Assembly (NCBI RefSeq): GCF_013359905.1 | Contig: NZ_JABMCC010000121.1 | Location: 496,001 to 560,000 of the forward strand | Direction: 5' to 3' | Origin: Paenibacillus taichungensis | GTDB taxonomy: Bacteria > Bacillota > Bacilli > Paenibacillales > Paenibacillaceae | DNA: 64,000 nucleotides | Part shown: positions 55,490-64,000 of the stretch, one piece after another | Numbering within the stretch: position 1 is the first letter of the stretch | Layout of the letters: each line of letters starts with the position of its first letter | Translations under genes and position numbers: made by a program | The notes under the pieces: model-generated | The model's database searches: none | Told to the model about the DNA's origin: nothing | The model's input: only the letters and a program-made list of their open reading frames with translations

Positions 55490-56983
55490 TTATACTGAAG
55501 GTGTCTTTATAAATTCAATTGGACTCGTGCCAGGTTCCAGCAGCAGCGGAATGGAGAGAGAGCTTATGGTGTCCTCTTCATCCGTCTTAAACGTAAAAGT
55601 GATTTTCAAGCCAAACAGGACAAGCTCTACGGAAAACGTATCTTTTCCAGTGTATTCCATAGGCATTTCAATAGCATTCAATGTGGCCTGTAACCCATCA
55701 TTCGACTGTTGAATAACGATTTCGCCGTAACCTGGATGGGTATAACTTCCCGCATACGCATGGATAGGACGATCATGGGGATGAACCTGAGTATCCACTG
55801 GTTTTTCCTCAACAGTGGTTTCTGGCGTAGTTGGTGTTTCTATGGTGTTTGTTGCTGCTTCGGAATCGGTTGATTCTCCAGTCATTAATTTGGCTAATCT
55901 CTCGCTCCAATCTACAGGTTCCAATTCAAGCAAACGATCAATAACGTTAAAAGAAATCGTGTAGGGAAGAATACTCCCATGGGTATTGCAAAGGACTACA
56001 ACACCGATCTGTTCCTCCGGTAAAAAGGCGACCTGAGAAGCGAATCCATCAATTGCCCCACCGTGATGAATCATGGCGTGTCCGCGATAAGAATCAATCA
56101 TCCAGCCCAGACCATACGTGCTAACAGGCAACTCTTTGCAGTAGAATGGTGAATCACTAGCCATTTGCGGGCTGTGTGTAATAGCCAACTGTTCTTTGGA
56201 AATCAGCTGTTTCCCACCCTGTTGCCCTTGATTCAATTGAAATTGCACCCAGACGATCATATCGACCAGATTGCTGTTAATGGAGCCAGCAGGCCCTACG
56301 GCATCTATTTTCCGAAAAGGTATCCGCGTATTCTCACCGTTTTGATCCATATAAGGGAAGGCGAAGTCAGATTGATTCTGCATCTCATCGATAGAGAAGA
56401 CACTTGAATTCATACCAAGTGGGTTAAACAGGGACTCCTGGACAACATTCTCCCATGAAGTTCCTTTGAGTTGACCTACCAGATAACCAGCAGCCATATA
56501 CATCAGATTCTGATACTGCCATTTGTTCCGAAAGTCTTCATTAGGCTCCAGATACTGAAGCGCGTTTACAAGTTCTTCTCTGCTCCTTGATGAGTTGTAC
56601 CACACCATCTCGTGCCTTGGAAGTCCGGAGCGATGACAGAGCATATCTCGGATGGTGAGTCGTTCTGTAGCTACCGGATCGAACATTTTGAAGTCTTTCA
56701 AATACGTTCTGACAGGCGTGTCCCACTTCAGAATGTCTTGATCGACGAGAAGGGCGGCGGTTGATGCTGTGAAGGCCTTGGTACTTGAACCGATCGCGAA
56801 TAGGGTACGGGGTGTAACTTCAAGCTTGGACTCCAAATCGCGATAACCGTATCCTTTTTGCAAAATGACTTCATCCTTGTAGATAACCGCTACAGCCACA
56901 CCTACTCCTTTCCAACGTTTAAGCTGCTCTTCCACAAAATCATCCAATCCATTCAGCAATGAGTGAAGGTAGGTTGTGTTCAT
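55490..56983 (-). CDS. cytoplasmic serine hydrolase (class C beta-lactamase fold)
   Basis: A 497-residue protein of the beta-lactamase/AmpC-like group without a signal peptide. It has GKGYGYRDLE-type start QKGYGYRDLESKLEVTPRT, the SxxK motif in GSSTKAFTASTAAL, YxN-type YQNLMYMAAGYL, and HGG in MIHHGGAIDGFASQVAF. Residues about 370-400 form a Thr/Glu linker, and the last 100 residues are a DUF3471-like beta domain. The site ggaggaaaa precedes ATG 56983; the frame start at 57019 is unsupported. It lies 43 bases from the convergent SgrR-like gene. The substrate is unknown. Confidence 0.86.
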   Translation of the reverse strand: MNTTYLHSLLNGLDDFVEEQLKRWKGVGVAVAVIYKDEVILQKGYGYRDLESKLEVTPRTLFAIGSSTKAFTASTAALLVDQDILKWDTPVRTYLKDFKMFDPVATERLTIRDMLCHRSGLPRHEMVWYNSSRSREELVNALQYLEPNEDFRNKWQYQNLMYMAAGYLVGQLKGTSWENVVQESLFNPLGMNSSVFSIDEMQNQSDFAFPYMDQNGENTRIPFRKIDAVGPAGSINSNLVDMIVWVQFQLNQGQQGGKQLISKEQLAITHSPQMASDSPFYCKELPVSTYGLGWMIDSYRGHAMIHHGGAIDGFASQVAFLPEEQIGVVVLCNTHGSILPYTISFNVIDRLLELEPVDWSERLAKLMTGESTDSEAATNTIETPTTPETTVEEKPVDTQVHPHDRPIHAYAGSYTHPGYGEIVIQQSNDGLQATLNAIEMPMEYTGKDTFSVELVLFGLKITFTFKTDEEDTISSLSIPLLLEPGTSPIEFIKTPSV

Positions 56984-57278
56984 TATTTTCCTCCAATTTA
57001 AAATAGAGTTGTACATCAAATTAGCTACATATTAGTGTTATGTAATTAAATGGGTTGGGTTGTTATCTGTATTTACTATGAAGAATCTGGTTGGATTTTA
57101 CATCCTACCCGAGACTGATTTTGTTACCAGATAGGGTATTACAGCATTGGATGATGCAATGCTTGTCAAACTAGTCCGCATATATCGAACAAGTCCCTCA
57201 TAACATGTACTAATCAAGTAGGGGTTCTGCTGTACGCACAATCCTGAAGTGAAAACATGTGCTAAAGGGGATGATGTC

Positions 57279-58481
57279 ATGCGCCGAATATCATGGATGC
57301 TTGCCATGGTATTGGTCTTATCGACCTTACTTGCCGCCTGCGGGAAGAAGGATGCGGCAGCCGTGGTCAAAGATCTGAACGAAGTCGTAGGAGAAATGGA
57401 AAGTTATCAGGGGGCAGGCGTTATGACACTGCATACCGGAGATACGCCGCAGCAGTATAAGGTCGAGGTATGGCATCAAAAGCCTTCGTATTATCGTATC
57501 GCATTAACGAATGCCAAAAAGGATGTAACACAAATTGTACTGCGCAATGATGAGGGCGTATTTGTCCTGACACCGAGTCAGAACAAAAGCTTCCGTTTCC
57601 AGAGTAACTGGCCGGATAACCAAGGCCAGGTTTACCTCTACGAGACGCTGATCCGCAGCATAACAGGTGATTCGACCCGCCAGTTTGCCGATGAGAAGGA
57701 AAGCTATGTATTCGATGTAGCTGCCAACTACAATACACATGCATTGGTCAGACAGAAAATATGGTTAAACAAAAGTGATTACGCTCCAAAACAGGTAGAA
57801 GTATCCGACTCGAATGCCAATGTGGTGGTCGATGTGAAGTTTGATAGCTTCAAATTTGGTACTGAATTTGAGAAAGACGCGTTTGACATGCAGCGCAATA
57901 TGACTGCTGCTTCAGAAAATGGTGGCAAGGCTGGTACTGACTCAGGCGCGGCTCCTGCTGGGGATGGTAAAGAGACTACCAATCCTCAAGCTGCAACAGA
58001 GGAAGGTTCTGCATCGAATCCGAGCGGAACCGTTAGTGACGGACAGACGGGTGTGAGTGATAACGCCGAGCAGCAAGGTTCAGAAGATCCGGCCAGCGGG
58101 CAAGGAACCGAAGAACCTACATCGGCCGAGCCGGAAGGTTCGGATAGCTTCGGAGTTATTCAGCCGACATATGCTCCGGAAGGGGTTAAGCTGAAAGACG
58201 ATCAGATCGTGGAAGGATCAGGAGACTATTCGGTTATGCTTCGCTACGAAGGAACATATAATTACACGATCTTTGAGGCGCGGCCGCAGGACAGAGCCGT
58301 ATCGCTTGCCCCATCGCGTGTTCTGGATCTTGGATTTACCCTCGGAATGATAAGTGGAGATGCGTTGCAGACACTCACATGGATGTCAGACGGAGTGGAG
58401 TACCGAATTACAAGCGCAGATTTGCCAGATAACGAGATGATACAGATTGCGACTTCAATGCAGGAAGAGTCAGGGAAATGA
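57279..58481 (+). CDS. ydcC: lipoprotein of the YdcC/LolA-like family
   Basis: A 400-residue lipoprotein. Signal peptide and lipobox LLAAC (Cys about residue 21) are followed by a LolA/DUF-like beta domain (YQGAGVMTLHTGDTPQQYKV, KPSYYRIALTNAKKDVTQIV, YNTHALVRQKIWLNKSDYAP). A low-complexity acidic Gly/Ser/Glu linker (about residues 205-290) comes next, then a second domain (VSLAPSRVLDLGFTLGMISG). B. subtilis ydcC is a sporulation-linked lipoprotein located directly before alr, and the order here is the same. The linker makes it longer than YdcC. ATG 57279 follows aaagggg; 57249 is an earlier open start. Confidence 0.83.
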   Translation: MRRISWMLAMVLVLSTLLAACGKKDAAAVVKDLNEVVGEMESYQGAGVMTLHTGDTPQQYKVEVWHQKPSYYRIALTNAKKDVTQIVLRNDEGVFVLTPSQNKSFRFQSNWPDNQGQVYLYETLIRSITGDSTRQFADEKESYVFDVAANYNTHALVRQKIWLNKSDYAPKQVEVSDSNANVVVDVKFDSFKFGTEFEKDAFDMQRNMTAASENGGKAGTDSGAAPAGDGKETTNPQAATEEGSASNPSGTVSDGQTGVSDNAEQQGSEDPASGQGTEEPTSAEPEGSDSFGVIQPTYAPEGVKLKDDQIVEGSGDYSVMLRYEGTYNYTIFEARPQDRAVSLAPSRVLDLGFTLGMISGDALQTLTWMSDGVEYRITSADLPDNEMIQIATSMQEESGK

Positions 58482-58520
58482 TTTGCAAAGTATAGTCGTC
58501 CTAACATAAGGAATGCTAAG

Positions 58521-58550
58521 AAGCATCGGAGATATTCTCCGGTGCTTTGC
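58521..58550 (+). terminator. intrinsic terminator after the ydcC-like gene
   Basis: Stem aagcatcggag / ctccggtgctt with loop atatt. The T-run is weak (tgctgc), so this may be an inefficient terminator. The interval 58551-58937 must contain the alr promoter, which I cannot place. Confidence 0.6.
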
Positions 58551-58937
58551 TGCATATAGAGGTCATCTTTCCTGTTTTATAGCCGTGATTCACAGGATTT
58601 GATTTCGGTTGAGCCTGTGTGTATCAACAGCCCATGACCCTGCGTAAGATAAGCAAGGATTAGGTCCGGTGCACTCAATAATGCAAAACACGCTTCTACG
58701 CGGGAGGAACCGGGTAAATAATACGATATAAGCAGATAAGTTACGTTATGGAGAGATGAATATCTCATTCATGGTCTGGCTTATGGGTCTTATTCCGATT
58801 TTGCTCCCGACTTCAGATAGTGCTCCTGTATGTGTTTTGGACTGCAGATCTTCCGTTCATTTGACAGTCACATGCTTGAGCATTACGATGGAGTCTGACG
58901 TGAGCCGGATTAAGATGATTAGAGAAGGTGACTTAAC

Positions 58938-60125
58938 GTGCAAGAACAATATCGGCCGACCCAAGCGGAAATCAATTTGGATCATTTGTGCAACAACGTG
59001 GACGCTTTCCGTGAAACATTGCCGCAAGGCAAGAAACTGCTCGCTTGTGTGAAGGCAAACGCCTATGGACATGGAGCAGTGGAGATGGCCAGAGAACTGG
59101 AACGAGTTGGCGTGGATTACTTAAGTGTAGCTTTTCTTGACGAAGCGCTTGAATTGCGACAACACGGGATTACCCTTCCGATTCTGGTATTGGGCTACAC
59201 GCCGCCAGAAGGCATCGCTGAAGCCTGGAAACATGATGTAACCATTACGCTGTTCAGTAAGGAAGTACTCGAAGCCATTCGACATCTGGAGACGGGCACA
59301 TCCTCTCGTAAGCTCAAGGTTCACATCAAAATCGACAGCGGCATGGGCAGACTTGGGCTGTTGCCTGGCGATGAGGCGCTTGCATTCATTCAGGAAGTAG
59401 CCCATCTGAAGCAGGTTATGCTTGAAGGCATGTTTACCCATTTTGCCAAGGCGGATGAAAAAGACAAGACCTATACACTGGAGCAGTATCGACGGTTCCA
59501 AGGCGTGGTTGATGCGCTGCGGGATCAGGGATGTGTCATCCCGATTATACATACGGCGAACAGCGCCGCTACCATTGATACGCCGGAGTTGTCCTACAAT
59601 ATGGTACGTGTGGGCATTAGTCTGTACGGATTGTATCCTTCGGGAGAGGTGAATCATCAGGTAGTGAAGCTGTCCCCGGTATTGACACTGAAGACGAAGG
59701 CGGTTCTGGTCAAAACGCTGCCACCTCACTGGGGTGTCAGCTACGGAACCCGTTATGTAACACAAGGGAACGAACGAATAGCGACCCTGCCTATCGGCTA
59801 TGCAGACGGATTTTCAAGAATGCTGTCAGGTAAAGCACAAGTACTTGTGCGCGGCCGCCGCGTTCCCGTCGTCGGTACGATCTGCATGGATCAGTGTATG
59901 GTGTCGCTACAATCTTTTGCAGCAGAAGCAGAAGAAATTCAAGCCGGCGAAGAGGTTGTTCTCATCGGTCACCAATCGGGTGCAGTCATAACTGCAGACG
60001 AGGTGGCATCTCAACTCGGTACGATTCCCTACGAAGTGGTCTGCATGATGGCGCACCGAATCCCGCGGGTTTATACCCGTAATGGAGCAGTAGTCGCCAG
60101 AATCAACCCTCTTTTGACATCCTGA
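58938..60125 (+). CDS. alr: alanine racemase Alr
   Basis: Alr interconverts L- and D-alanine with pyridoxal phosphate and supplies D-alanine for peptidoglycan. The 395-residue protein has the PLP-lysine motif VKANAYGHGAVEMA, KIDSGMGRLGLLPGDE, THFAKADEKD, RVGISLYGLYPSG, WGVSYGTRYVTQGNERIA (two parts), and GTICMDQCMVSL. The start is GTG 58938 with gagaaggtga 7 bases before it. It lies between the ydcC-like gene and ndoAI-ndoA, the same order as in B. subtilis. Confidence 0.95.
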   Translation: MQEQYRPTQAEINLDHLCNNVDAFRETLPQGKKLLACVKANAYGHGAVEMARELERVGVDYLSVAFLDEALELRQHGITLPILVLGYTPPEGIAEAWKHDVTITLFSKEVLEAIRHLETGTSSRKLKVHIKIDSGMGRLGLLPGDEALAFIQEVAHLKQVMLEGMFTHFAKADEKDKTYTLEQYRRFQGVVDALRDQGCVIPIIHTANSAATIDTPELSYNMVRVGISLYGLYPSGEVNHQVVKLSPVLTLKTKAVLVKTLPPHWGVSYGTRYVTQGNERIATLPIGYADGFSRMLSGKAQVLVRGRRVPVVGTICMDQCMVSLQSFAAEAEEIQAGEEVVLIGHQSGAVITADEVASQLGTIPYEVVCMMAHRIPRVYTRNGAVVARINPLLTS

Positions 60126-60386
60126 TAGCTCGACTGGACGCTATTTCCAATAAACTTTTTTTCAGAACAGAAGGAAAACTGTCGGAGCATCTCGAATTAT
60201 GAATGATGACTGGGATGAAAAATCCTGAAAAGAGATGTTTGGTCTGTACGAATATTGTTCCCCGTGTTTATAATGGAGTACAGCATACTTGATATACTCG
60301 GGGCATATATATTCCTTTGTATAAAAGTTCTGGAAAAACGTAATACTGGTTCACAATGGCGAAAGGTTTGTGGGGGTGGAAGAAAG

Positions 60387-60668
60387 GTGGCCAACTTGCA
60401 GAACACCAAGCGGATCATGATCAGTTTGCCTGATTATCTTTTGCAAGAAGTGGATGGCATCGTAGCGCTGGAGAATTCCAACCGCAGCGAATTGATTAGG
60501 CAGGCCATGAAGCTGTATTTGACGGAGCGTAAGAAACGTTACATCCGTGAATCGATGCAGCGAGGGTACATGGAGATGGCGAAGATTAACCTCACCATGG
60601 CATCCGAGGCCTTTCACGCGGAGGAAGATGCGGACAGCACTCTGGACCGCTTAGTTAGCGGGGTGTAG
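60387..60668 (+). CDS. ndoAI: antitoxin EndoAI (MazE type, ribbon-helix-helix)
   Basis: A 93-residue ribbon-helix-helix antitoxin: NTKRIMISLPDYLLQEVDG at the start (beta strand and first helix) and SNRSELIRQAMKLYLTERKK (second helix). The C-terminal half (YMEMAKINLTMASEAFHAEED) would block the toxin. The frame opens at 60255, but ggtgg (60375-60379) points to GTG 60387. It is followed after 3 bases by the toxin gene. The pair is the EndoAI-EndoA system known from B. subtilis. Confidence 0.92.
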   Translation: MANLQNTKRIMISLPDYLLQEVDGIVALENSNRSELIRQAMKLYLTERKKRYIRESMQRGYMEMAKINLTMASEAFHAEEDADSTLDRLVSGV

Positions 60669-60671
60669 ACA

Positions 60672-61022
60672 TTGATCGTAAAACGCGGTGACGTTTTTTT
60701 TGCGGATCTTTCTCCCGTTGTCGGTTCCGAGCAAGGTGGAGTCAGGCCGGTTCTGGTCATCCAGAATGACATCGGCAACCGGTTTAGTCCTACTTGTATT
60801 GTGGCGGCGATCACCGCCCAGATCCAAAAGGCAAAGCTGCCGACGCATGTGGAGATTGATGCGGCGGCACACGGCTTTGACCGGGACTCGGTTATTTTGC
60901 TCGAACAAATACGGACGATTGATAAGCAGAGGCTGACCGACAAGATTACCCATCTGGACGAGGAGACCATGAAACTGGTCAACGAAGCCTTACAGATCAG
61001 CCTAGGTTTAATCGATTTTTAA
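60672..61022 (+). CDS. ndoA: mRNA interferase EndoA (MazF type toxin)
   Basis: A 116-residue toxin of the MazF family that cuts RNA at UACAU-like sites in B. subtilis. It shows the N-terminal [20 protein letters not shown] (catalytic Arg region), [20 protein letters not shown], and [13 protein letters not shown]. The length equals that of the B. subtilis protein. The start is TTG 60672. It is the second gene of the ndoAI-ndoA pair, downstream of alr. The rsb genes that follow in B. subtilis are absent here. Confidence 0.94.
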   Translation: MIVKRGDVFFADLSPVVGSEQGGVRPVLVIQNDIGNRFSPTCIVAAITAQIQKAKLPTHVEIDAAAHGFDRDSVILLEQIRTIDKQRLTDKITHLDEETMKLVNEALQISLGLIDF

Positions 61023-61111
61023 GGCAGCAGGCAGTTGTTTCTTTGTTCTGCCGTGCCATCCGTAGACAATGGATGTTCCTTACAGGAACACACAATTTCA
61101 GACAGCAATCA

Positions 61112-61153
61112 GAAGAGCGTACAACAGCCTAACGGCCGGGGTACGCTCTTTTG
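61112..61153 (+). terminator. intrinsic terminator after ndoA
   Basis: Stem aagagcgtac / gtacgctctt around an 18-base loop, followed by TTGATT. Confidence 0.82.
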
Positions 61154-61255
61154 ATTAAAGCTTCATGAAAGCGTAGAACATTTTGAAGCTTTTCGTTATA
61201 ATGATACCTGAGAAACCGTTTACGTAATCGACATATATAGAGGTGGAGGAGACAT

Positions 61256-63445
61256 ATGAGCATTTATATTGATCAGGAGAAGCTTCAATTTCATCTACAG
61301 ACTCAAAAGGCAAGCTATGTATTTCAGGTCCTGCCTTCGGGATATTTGGTACATTTATATTATGGCAAAAAACTGCGTGATACCGATCTGAGCTGGCTTC
61401 ATGTGCGTACAGAGCGTGCTTCGTTCAGCCCGAATCCGGTGCCGGAAGATCGGACGATCTCTTTCGACACGTTGGCAGTAGAACTGCCGGTGTATGGTAC
61501 AAGTGATTTCCGTAATCCGGCAATCCAATTGGAGCTTGAGAATGGTTCAACCGTTTCGGAGTTCACGTATACAGGCCATCGACTGATCAAAGGAAAGGCA
61601 GCGCTTACTGGACTACCTGCGACTTATGTTGAATCTGACGATGAAGCTGAGACACTCATCGTTGAACTGGAAGATCGTGTTGCAGGGATCAAGATTGAAC
61701 TTAACTACACTGCCTTTACGGCATTTAATGCGATTACGCGTTCCATGCGCATCATTAATGAGAGCGCTACCTCGGTGAATATTGCCCGTGCGCTCAGTTC
61801 TTCCGTTGATTTCCCGCATGCTGATTACGAATTGCTGCAACTGTCAGGAGCATGGACGCGTGAACGGGACATCGTTCGCAGACCGCTTGCTTCCGGCTTG
61901 CAAGGCATCGAGAGCCGTCGCGGCTCAAGCAGTCACCAGCAGAACCCGTTCATTGCACTGATGACACCAGGTACAGACGAAGATCAGGGTGAAGTCTACG
62001 GGTTCAGTCTTGTGTATAGCGGCAGCTTCACTGCACAAGCAGAAGTGGACCAGTTCCATACCACTCGTGTAACACTGGGAATCAATCCGTTTGAGTTCAG
62101 CTGGAAGCTGGATTCGCAGGAGTCATTCCAGACACCTGAAACGGTTATGGTCTATTCGGACACAGGCCTCGATGGTATGTCCCAGTCGTATCATGAATTG
62201 TATCGGGAGCGACTGGCACGCGGACAATTCCGCAATGCAGAGCGTCCGGTTCTGGTTAACAACTGGGAAGCGACCTATTTCGGCTTCAACGCAGATAAGA
62301 TTGAGCAGATCGCCCAAGCAGGGAAGAAGCTTGGTATTGAACTGTTCGTACTGGATGATGGATGGTTCGGACATCGGGACAGCGATAACTCCTCACTCGG
62401 TGACTGGATTGTGGACAAGAATAAACTGCCACAAGGCCTGGATGATTTGGCCAACCGGGTAACCAGTCTGGACATGCAGTTCGGATTATGGTTTGAGCCT
62501 GAGATGATTTCGCCAGACAGCGAATTGTACCGTGCTCATCCGGACTGGTGTCTGCATGTGCCGGATCGCCGCCGGACGGAAGGGCGCCAACAACTGGTAC
62601 TCGATTTCTCCCGTCAGGATGTGCGTGATGAGATTGTACGCATGCTAAGCGATGTGCTTGGATCCGCGCCGATCACTTATGTGAAATGGGACATGAACCG
62701 GAATATGACGGAAATAGGTTCTGCATTGCTGCCAGCAGACAGACAGCGCGAGACAGCACATCGTTATATGCTTGGATTGTACGAAGTCATGGACCGGATT
62801 ACTTCGTCGTTCCCGAATATCCTGTTCGAGAGCTGTTCAGGTGGTGGCGGCCGTTTTGATCCAGGTATGCTGTACTACATGCCGCAAACGTGGACCAGCG
62901 ATAACACGGACGCGATATCCCGTTTGCGTATTCAGTATGGTACAAGCCTGGTATATCCGGTAAGTTCAATGGGGTCACATATCTCAGCTGTACCTAATCA
63001 TCAGGTCAACCGAATTACTTCTCTAGAGATTCGTGGACATGTCGCGATGTCTGGTAACTTTGGATACGAGCTGGATTTGACTCGTTTCTCAGAGGAAGAG
63101 AATGCCATTGTAAAGGCGCAGGTTGAGCTGTACAAAGAAATTCGGGGAACCATTCAATACGGAACGTTCCGTCGCTTGCTAAGTCCGTTTGAGGGAAATG
63201 AAACGGCCTGGATGTTTATTGCACCAGATGGCAGCGAAGCCGTTGTATTCTACTTCCGTGTGCTATCTGAACCGAATGCACCGCTCCAACGTCTGAAGCT
63301 GAAGGGTCTCGACCCTGACGCGGATTACCGCCTGAAAGGTGGTTCCGAGACGTTTACCGGGGATGCACTGATGTATGGTGGGATCTCCGTAGGCCGTGCA
63401 TCGGGAGACTATCTGAGTGAAATGTTCCGCTTCGAACGGGTATAA
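61256..63445 (+). CDS. alpha-galactosidase, glycoside hydrolase family 36
   Basis: A 729-residue cytoplasmic enzyme (no signal peptide), the length of Bacillales GH36 enzymes that form tetramers. It removes alpha-1,6-linked galactose from melibiose and raffinose-type sugars. The beta-sandwich N-terminal domain is followed by the catalytic barrel with FVLDDGWFGHRD, LWFEPEMISPDSELYRAHPD, ITYVKWDMNRNMTEIG (nucleophile Asp), LFESCSGGGGRFDPGMLYYM, and WTSDNTDAISRLRIQYG (acid/base Asp in homologues). The site gtggagg precedes ATG 61256. It stands alone; no transporter or regulator for alpha-galactosides is next to it. Confidence 0.93.
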   Translation: MSIYIDQEKLQFHLQTQKASYVFQVLPSGYLVHLYYGKKLRDTDLSWLHVRTERASFSPNPVPEDRTISFDTLAVELPVYGTSDFRNPAIQLELENGSTVSEFTYTGHRLIKGKAALTGLPATYVESDDEAETLIVELEDRVAGIKIELNYTAFTAFNAITRSMRIINESATSVNIARALSSSVDFPHADYELLQLSGAWTRERDIVRRPLASGLQGIESRRGSSSHQQNPFIALMTPGTDEDQGEVYGFSLVYSGSFTAQAEVDQFHTTRVTLGINPFEFSWKLDSQESFQTPETVMVYSDTGLDGMSQSYHELYRERLARGQFRNAERPVLVNNWEATYFGFNADKIEQIAQAGKKLGIELFVLDDGWFGHRDSDNSSLGDWIVDKNKLPQGLDDLANRVTSLDMQFGLWFEPEMISPDSELYRAHPDWCLHVPDRRRTEGRQQLVLDFSRQDVRDEIVRMLSDVLGSAPITYVKWDMNRNMTEIGSALLPADRQRETAHRYMLGLYEVMDRITSSFPNILFESCSGGGGRFDPGMLYYMPQTWTSDNTDAISRLRIQYGTSLVYPVSSMGSHISAVPNHQVNRITSLEIRGHVAMSGNFGYELDLTRFSEEENAIVKAQVELYKEIRGTIQYGTFRRLLSPFEGNETAWMFIAPDGSEAVVFYFRVLSEPNAPLQRLKLKGLDPDADYRLKGGSETFTGDALMYGGISVGRASGDYLSEMFRFERV

Positions 63446-63479
63446 TAAACTGGCGTGATGGCAGTGTTTGTCAGGAGAG

Positions 63480-63516
63480 ACCGGAAGACGTCGGGGAGAC
63501 GTTTTTCGGTTTTTTC
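63480..63516 (+). terminator. intrinsic terminator after the GH36 gene
   Basis: A 13-bp stem accggaagacgtc / gacgtttttcggt with two G-U pairs and loop gggga, then TTTTTTCT. Confidence 0.88.
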
Positions 63517-63719
63517 TAATGGCTGAGACGATGGTTTGATACGTAATCTCAATTGTAAGAACTTGTAACCTGGACGAATGCTGGAAATCTGAACGGGATT
63601 TTGTGATAATATAGGGGAGAGGAATCTGCTTGAATGCAGGTTCGATACTGTGATTACAGCAGCAAAGCTGCCCTGAACAAGCTTCAACTGAACGATTCAG
63701 GAAGGAAAGAGGGATTTAT

Positions 63720-64000
63720 TTGTCTGAACAGGAAACGGTTCTGGAACCCAATGAAGAAACAATAAAGGCAGAACGCCATGAACGAATCATCAAACAGGTA
63801 GCCAAGGAACTGTCACTGTCCTTGAAGCAGGTCCGCACCACGTCGGAGCTTCTGGACGAAGGCAATACGATTCCATTTATCGCCCGCTACCGTAAAGAAA
63901 TGACTGGAGAGCTGGATGAGAACCAGCTGCGGCTCATTGAAGAGCGCATCGTTTACTTGCGCAATCTGGAAGACCGCAAAGTGGAAGTCATCCGTATTAT
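63720..64000 (+). CDS. tex: Tex family S1 RNA-binding protein (N-terminal part)
   Basis: The frame starts at TTG 63720 and runs off the window end; 94 residues are visible. The segments IIKQVAKELSLSLKQVRTTS, LLDEGNTIPFIARYRKEMTG and LDENQLRLIEERIVYLRNLE are those of the N-terminal helical domain of Tex (YdcI), a nucleic-acid binding protein with a later YqgF-like and S1 domain. A purine-rich site (gaaggaaagaggga) precedes the start. In B. subtilis this gene lies downstream of alr-ndoA and the rsb operon, so its presence here continues the synteny. Confidence 0.92.
   Translation, partial: MSEQETVLEPNEETIKAERHERIIKQVAKELSLSLKQVRTTSELLDEGNTIPFIARYRKEMTGELDENQLRLIEERIVYLRNLEDRKVEVIRI

Overview
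The window looks like a chromosomal segment of a spore-forming member of the Bacillales, most probably a Paenibacillus. The evidence is an H-type small acid-soluble spore protein gene, S-layer-homology (SLH) anchored surface enzymes, T-box leaders, a CIRCE-controlled groESL operon, strong GGAGG ribosome binding sites with frequent TTG/GTG starts, moderate GC, and gene order shared with Bacillus subtilis. This is inferred from the sequence alone; no database search was run.

Layout. (1) 0-15 kb is a conserved housekeeping block that matches the B. subtilis ydiB-groEL region: tsaE-tsaB-rimI-tsaD (tRNA t6A synthesis and ribosomal protein acetylation), an ABC-F protein, moaC, a molybdopterin adenylyltransferase-type gene, tatA-tatC and groES-groEL. 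A leuA gene behind two tandem leucine T-boxes sits inside this block, a rex gene is not seen, and a dense cluster of DnaA boxes lies between leuA and the ABC-F gene. (2) 15-24 kb is accessory: a TetR regulator with an operator facing a luciferase-like monooxygenase and an esterase, an AraC-type regulator broken by one in-frame TGA, a DinB-like protein, a small surface or spore protein, a secreted MORN protein, an acetyltransferase and a lone rhamnulose-1-phosphate aldolase. Two copies of a conserved C-rich small-RNA-like element lie here. (3) 24-36 kb holds a KimA-type potassium importer, a UgpA-UgpE-UgpB-like uptake system, and a 1,862-residue SLH-anchored nuclease plus 5'-nucleotidase. These last two could scavenge organic phosphate. 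(4) 36-46 kb holds a glycine betaine importer whose permease is fused to two binding domains, with a divergent GbsR-type regulator; a Fur-boxed AraC/siderophore-sensor regulator; a beta-propeller-like secreted protein; and an ABC-2 exporter. (5) 46-57 kb holds a divergent HSP90 coupled to a helical-repeat partner, two class-C beta-lactamase-fold hydrolases (one with SLH domains), and a divergent MFS / SgrR-like pair. (6) 57-64 kb returns to conserved order, as in B. subtilis: a ydcC-like lipoprotein, alr, ndoAI-ndoA (MazEF type) and tex, with a GH36 alpha-galactosidase inserted.

The most unusual items are the paired C-rich RNA elements, a second dispersed hairpin repeat found in two transcribed leaders/spacers, the off-origin DnaA-box cluster, the TGA at an expected Cys codon of an AraC regulator, the HSP90-helical-repeat operon, and the permease with two tandem substrate-binding domains.
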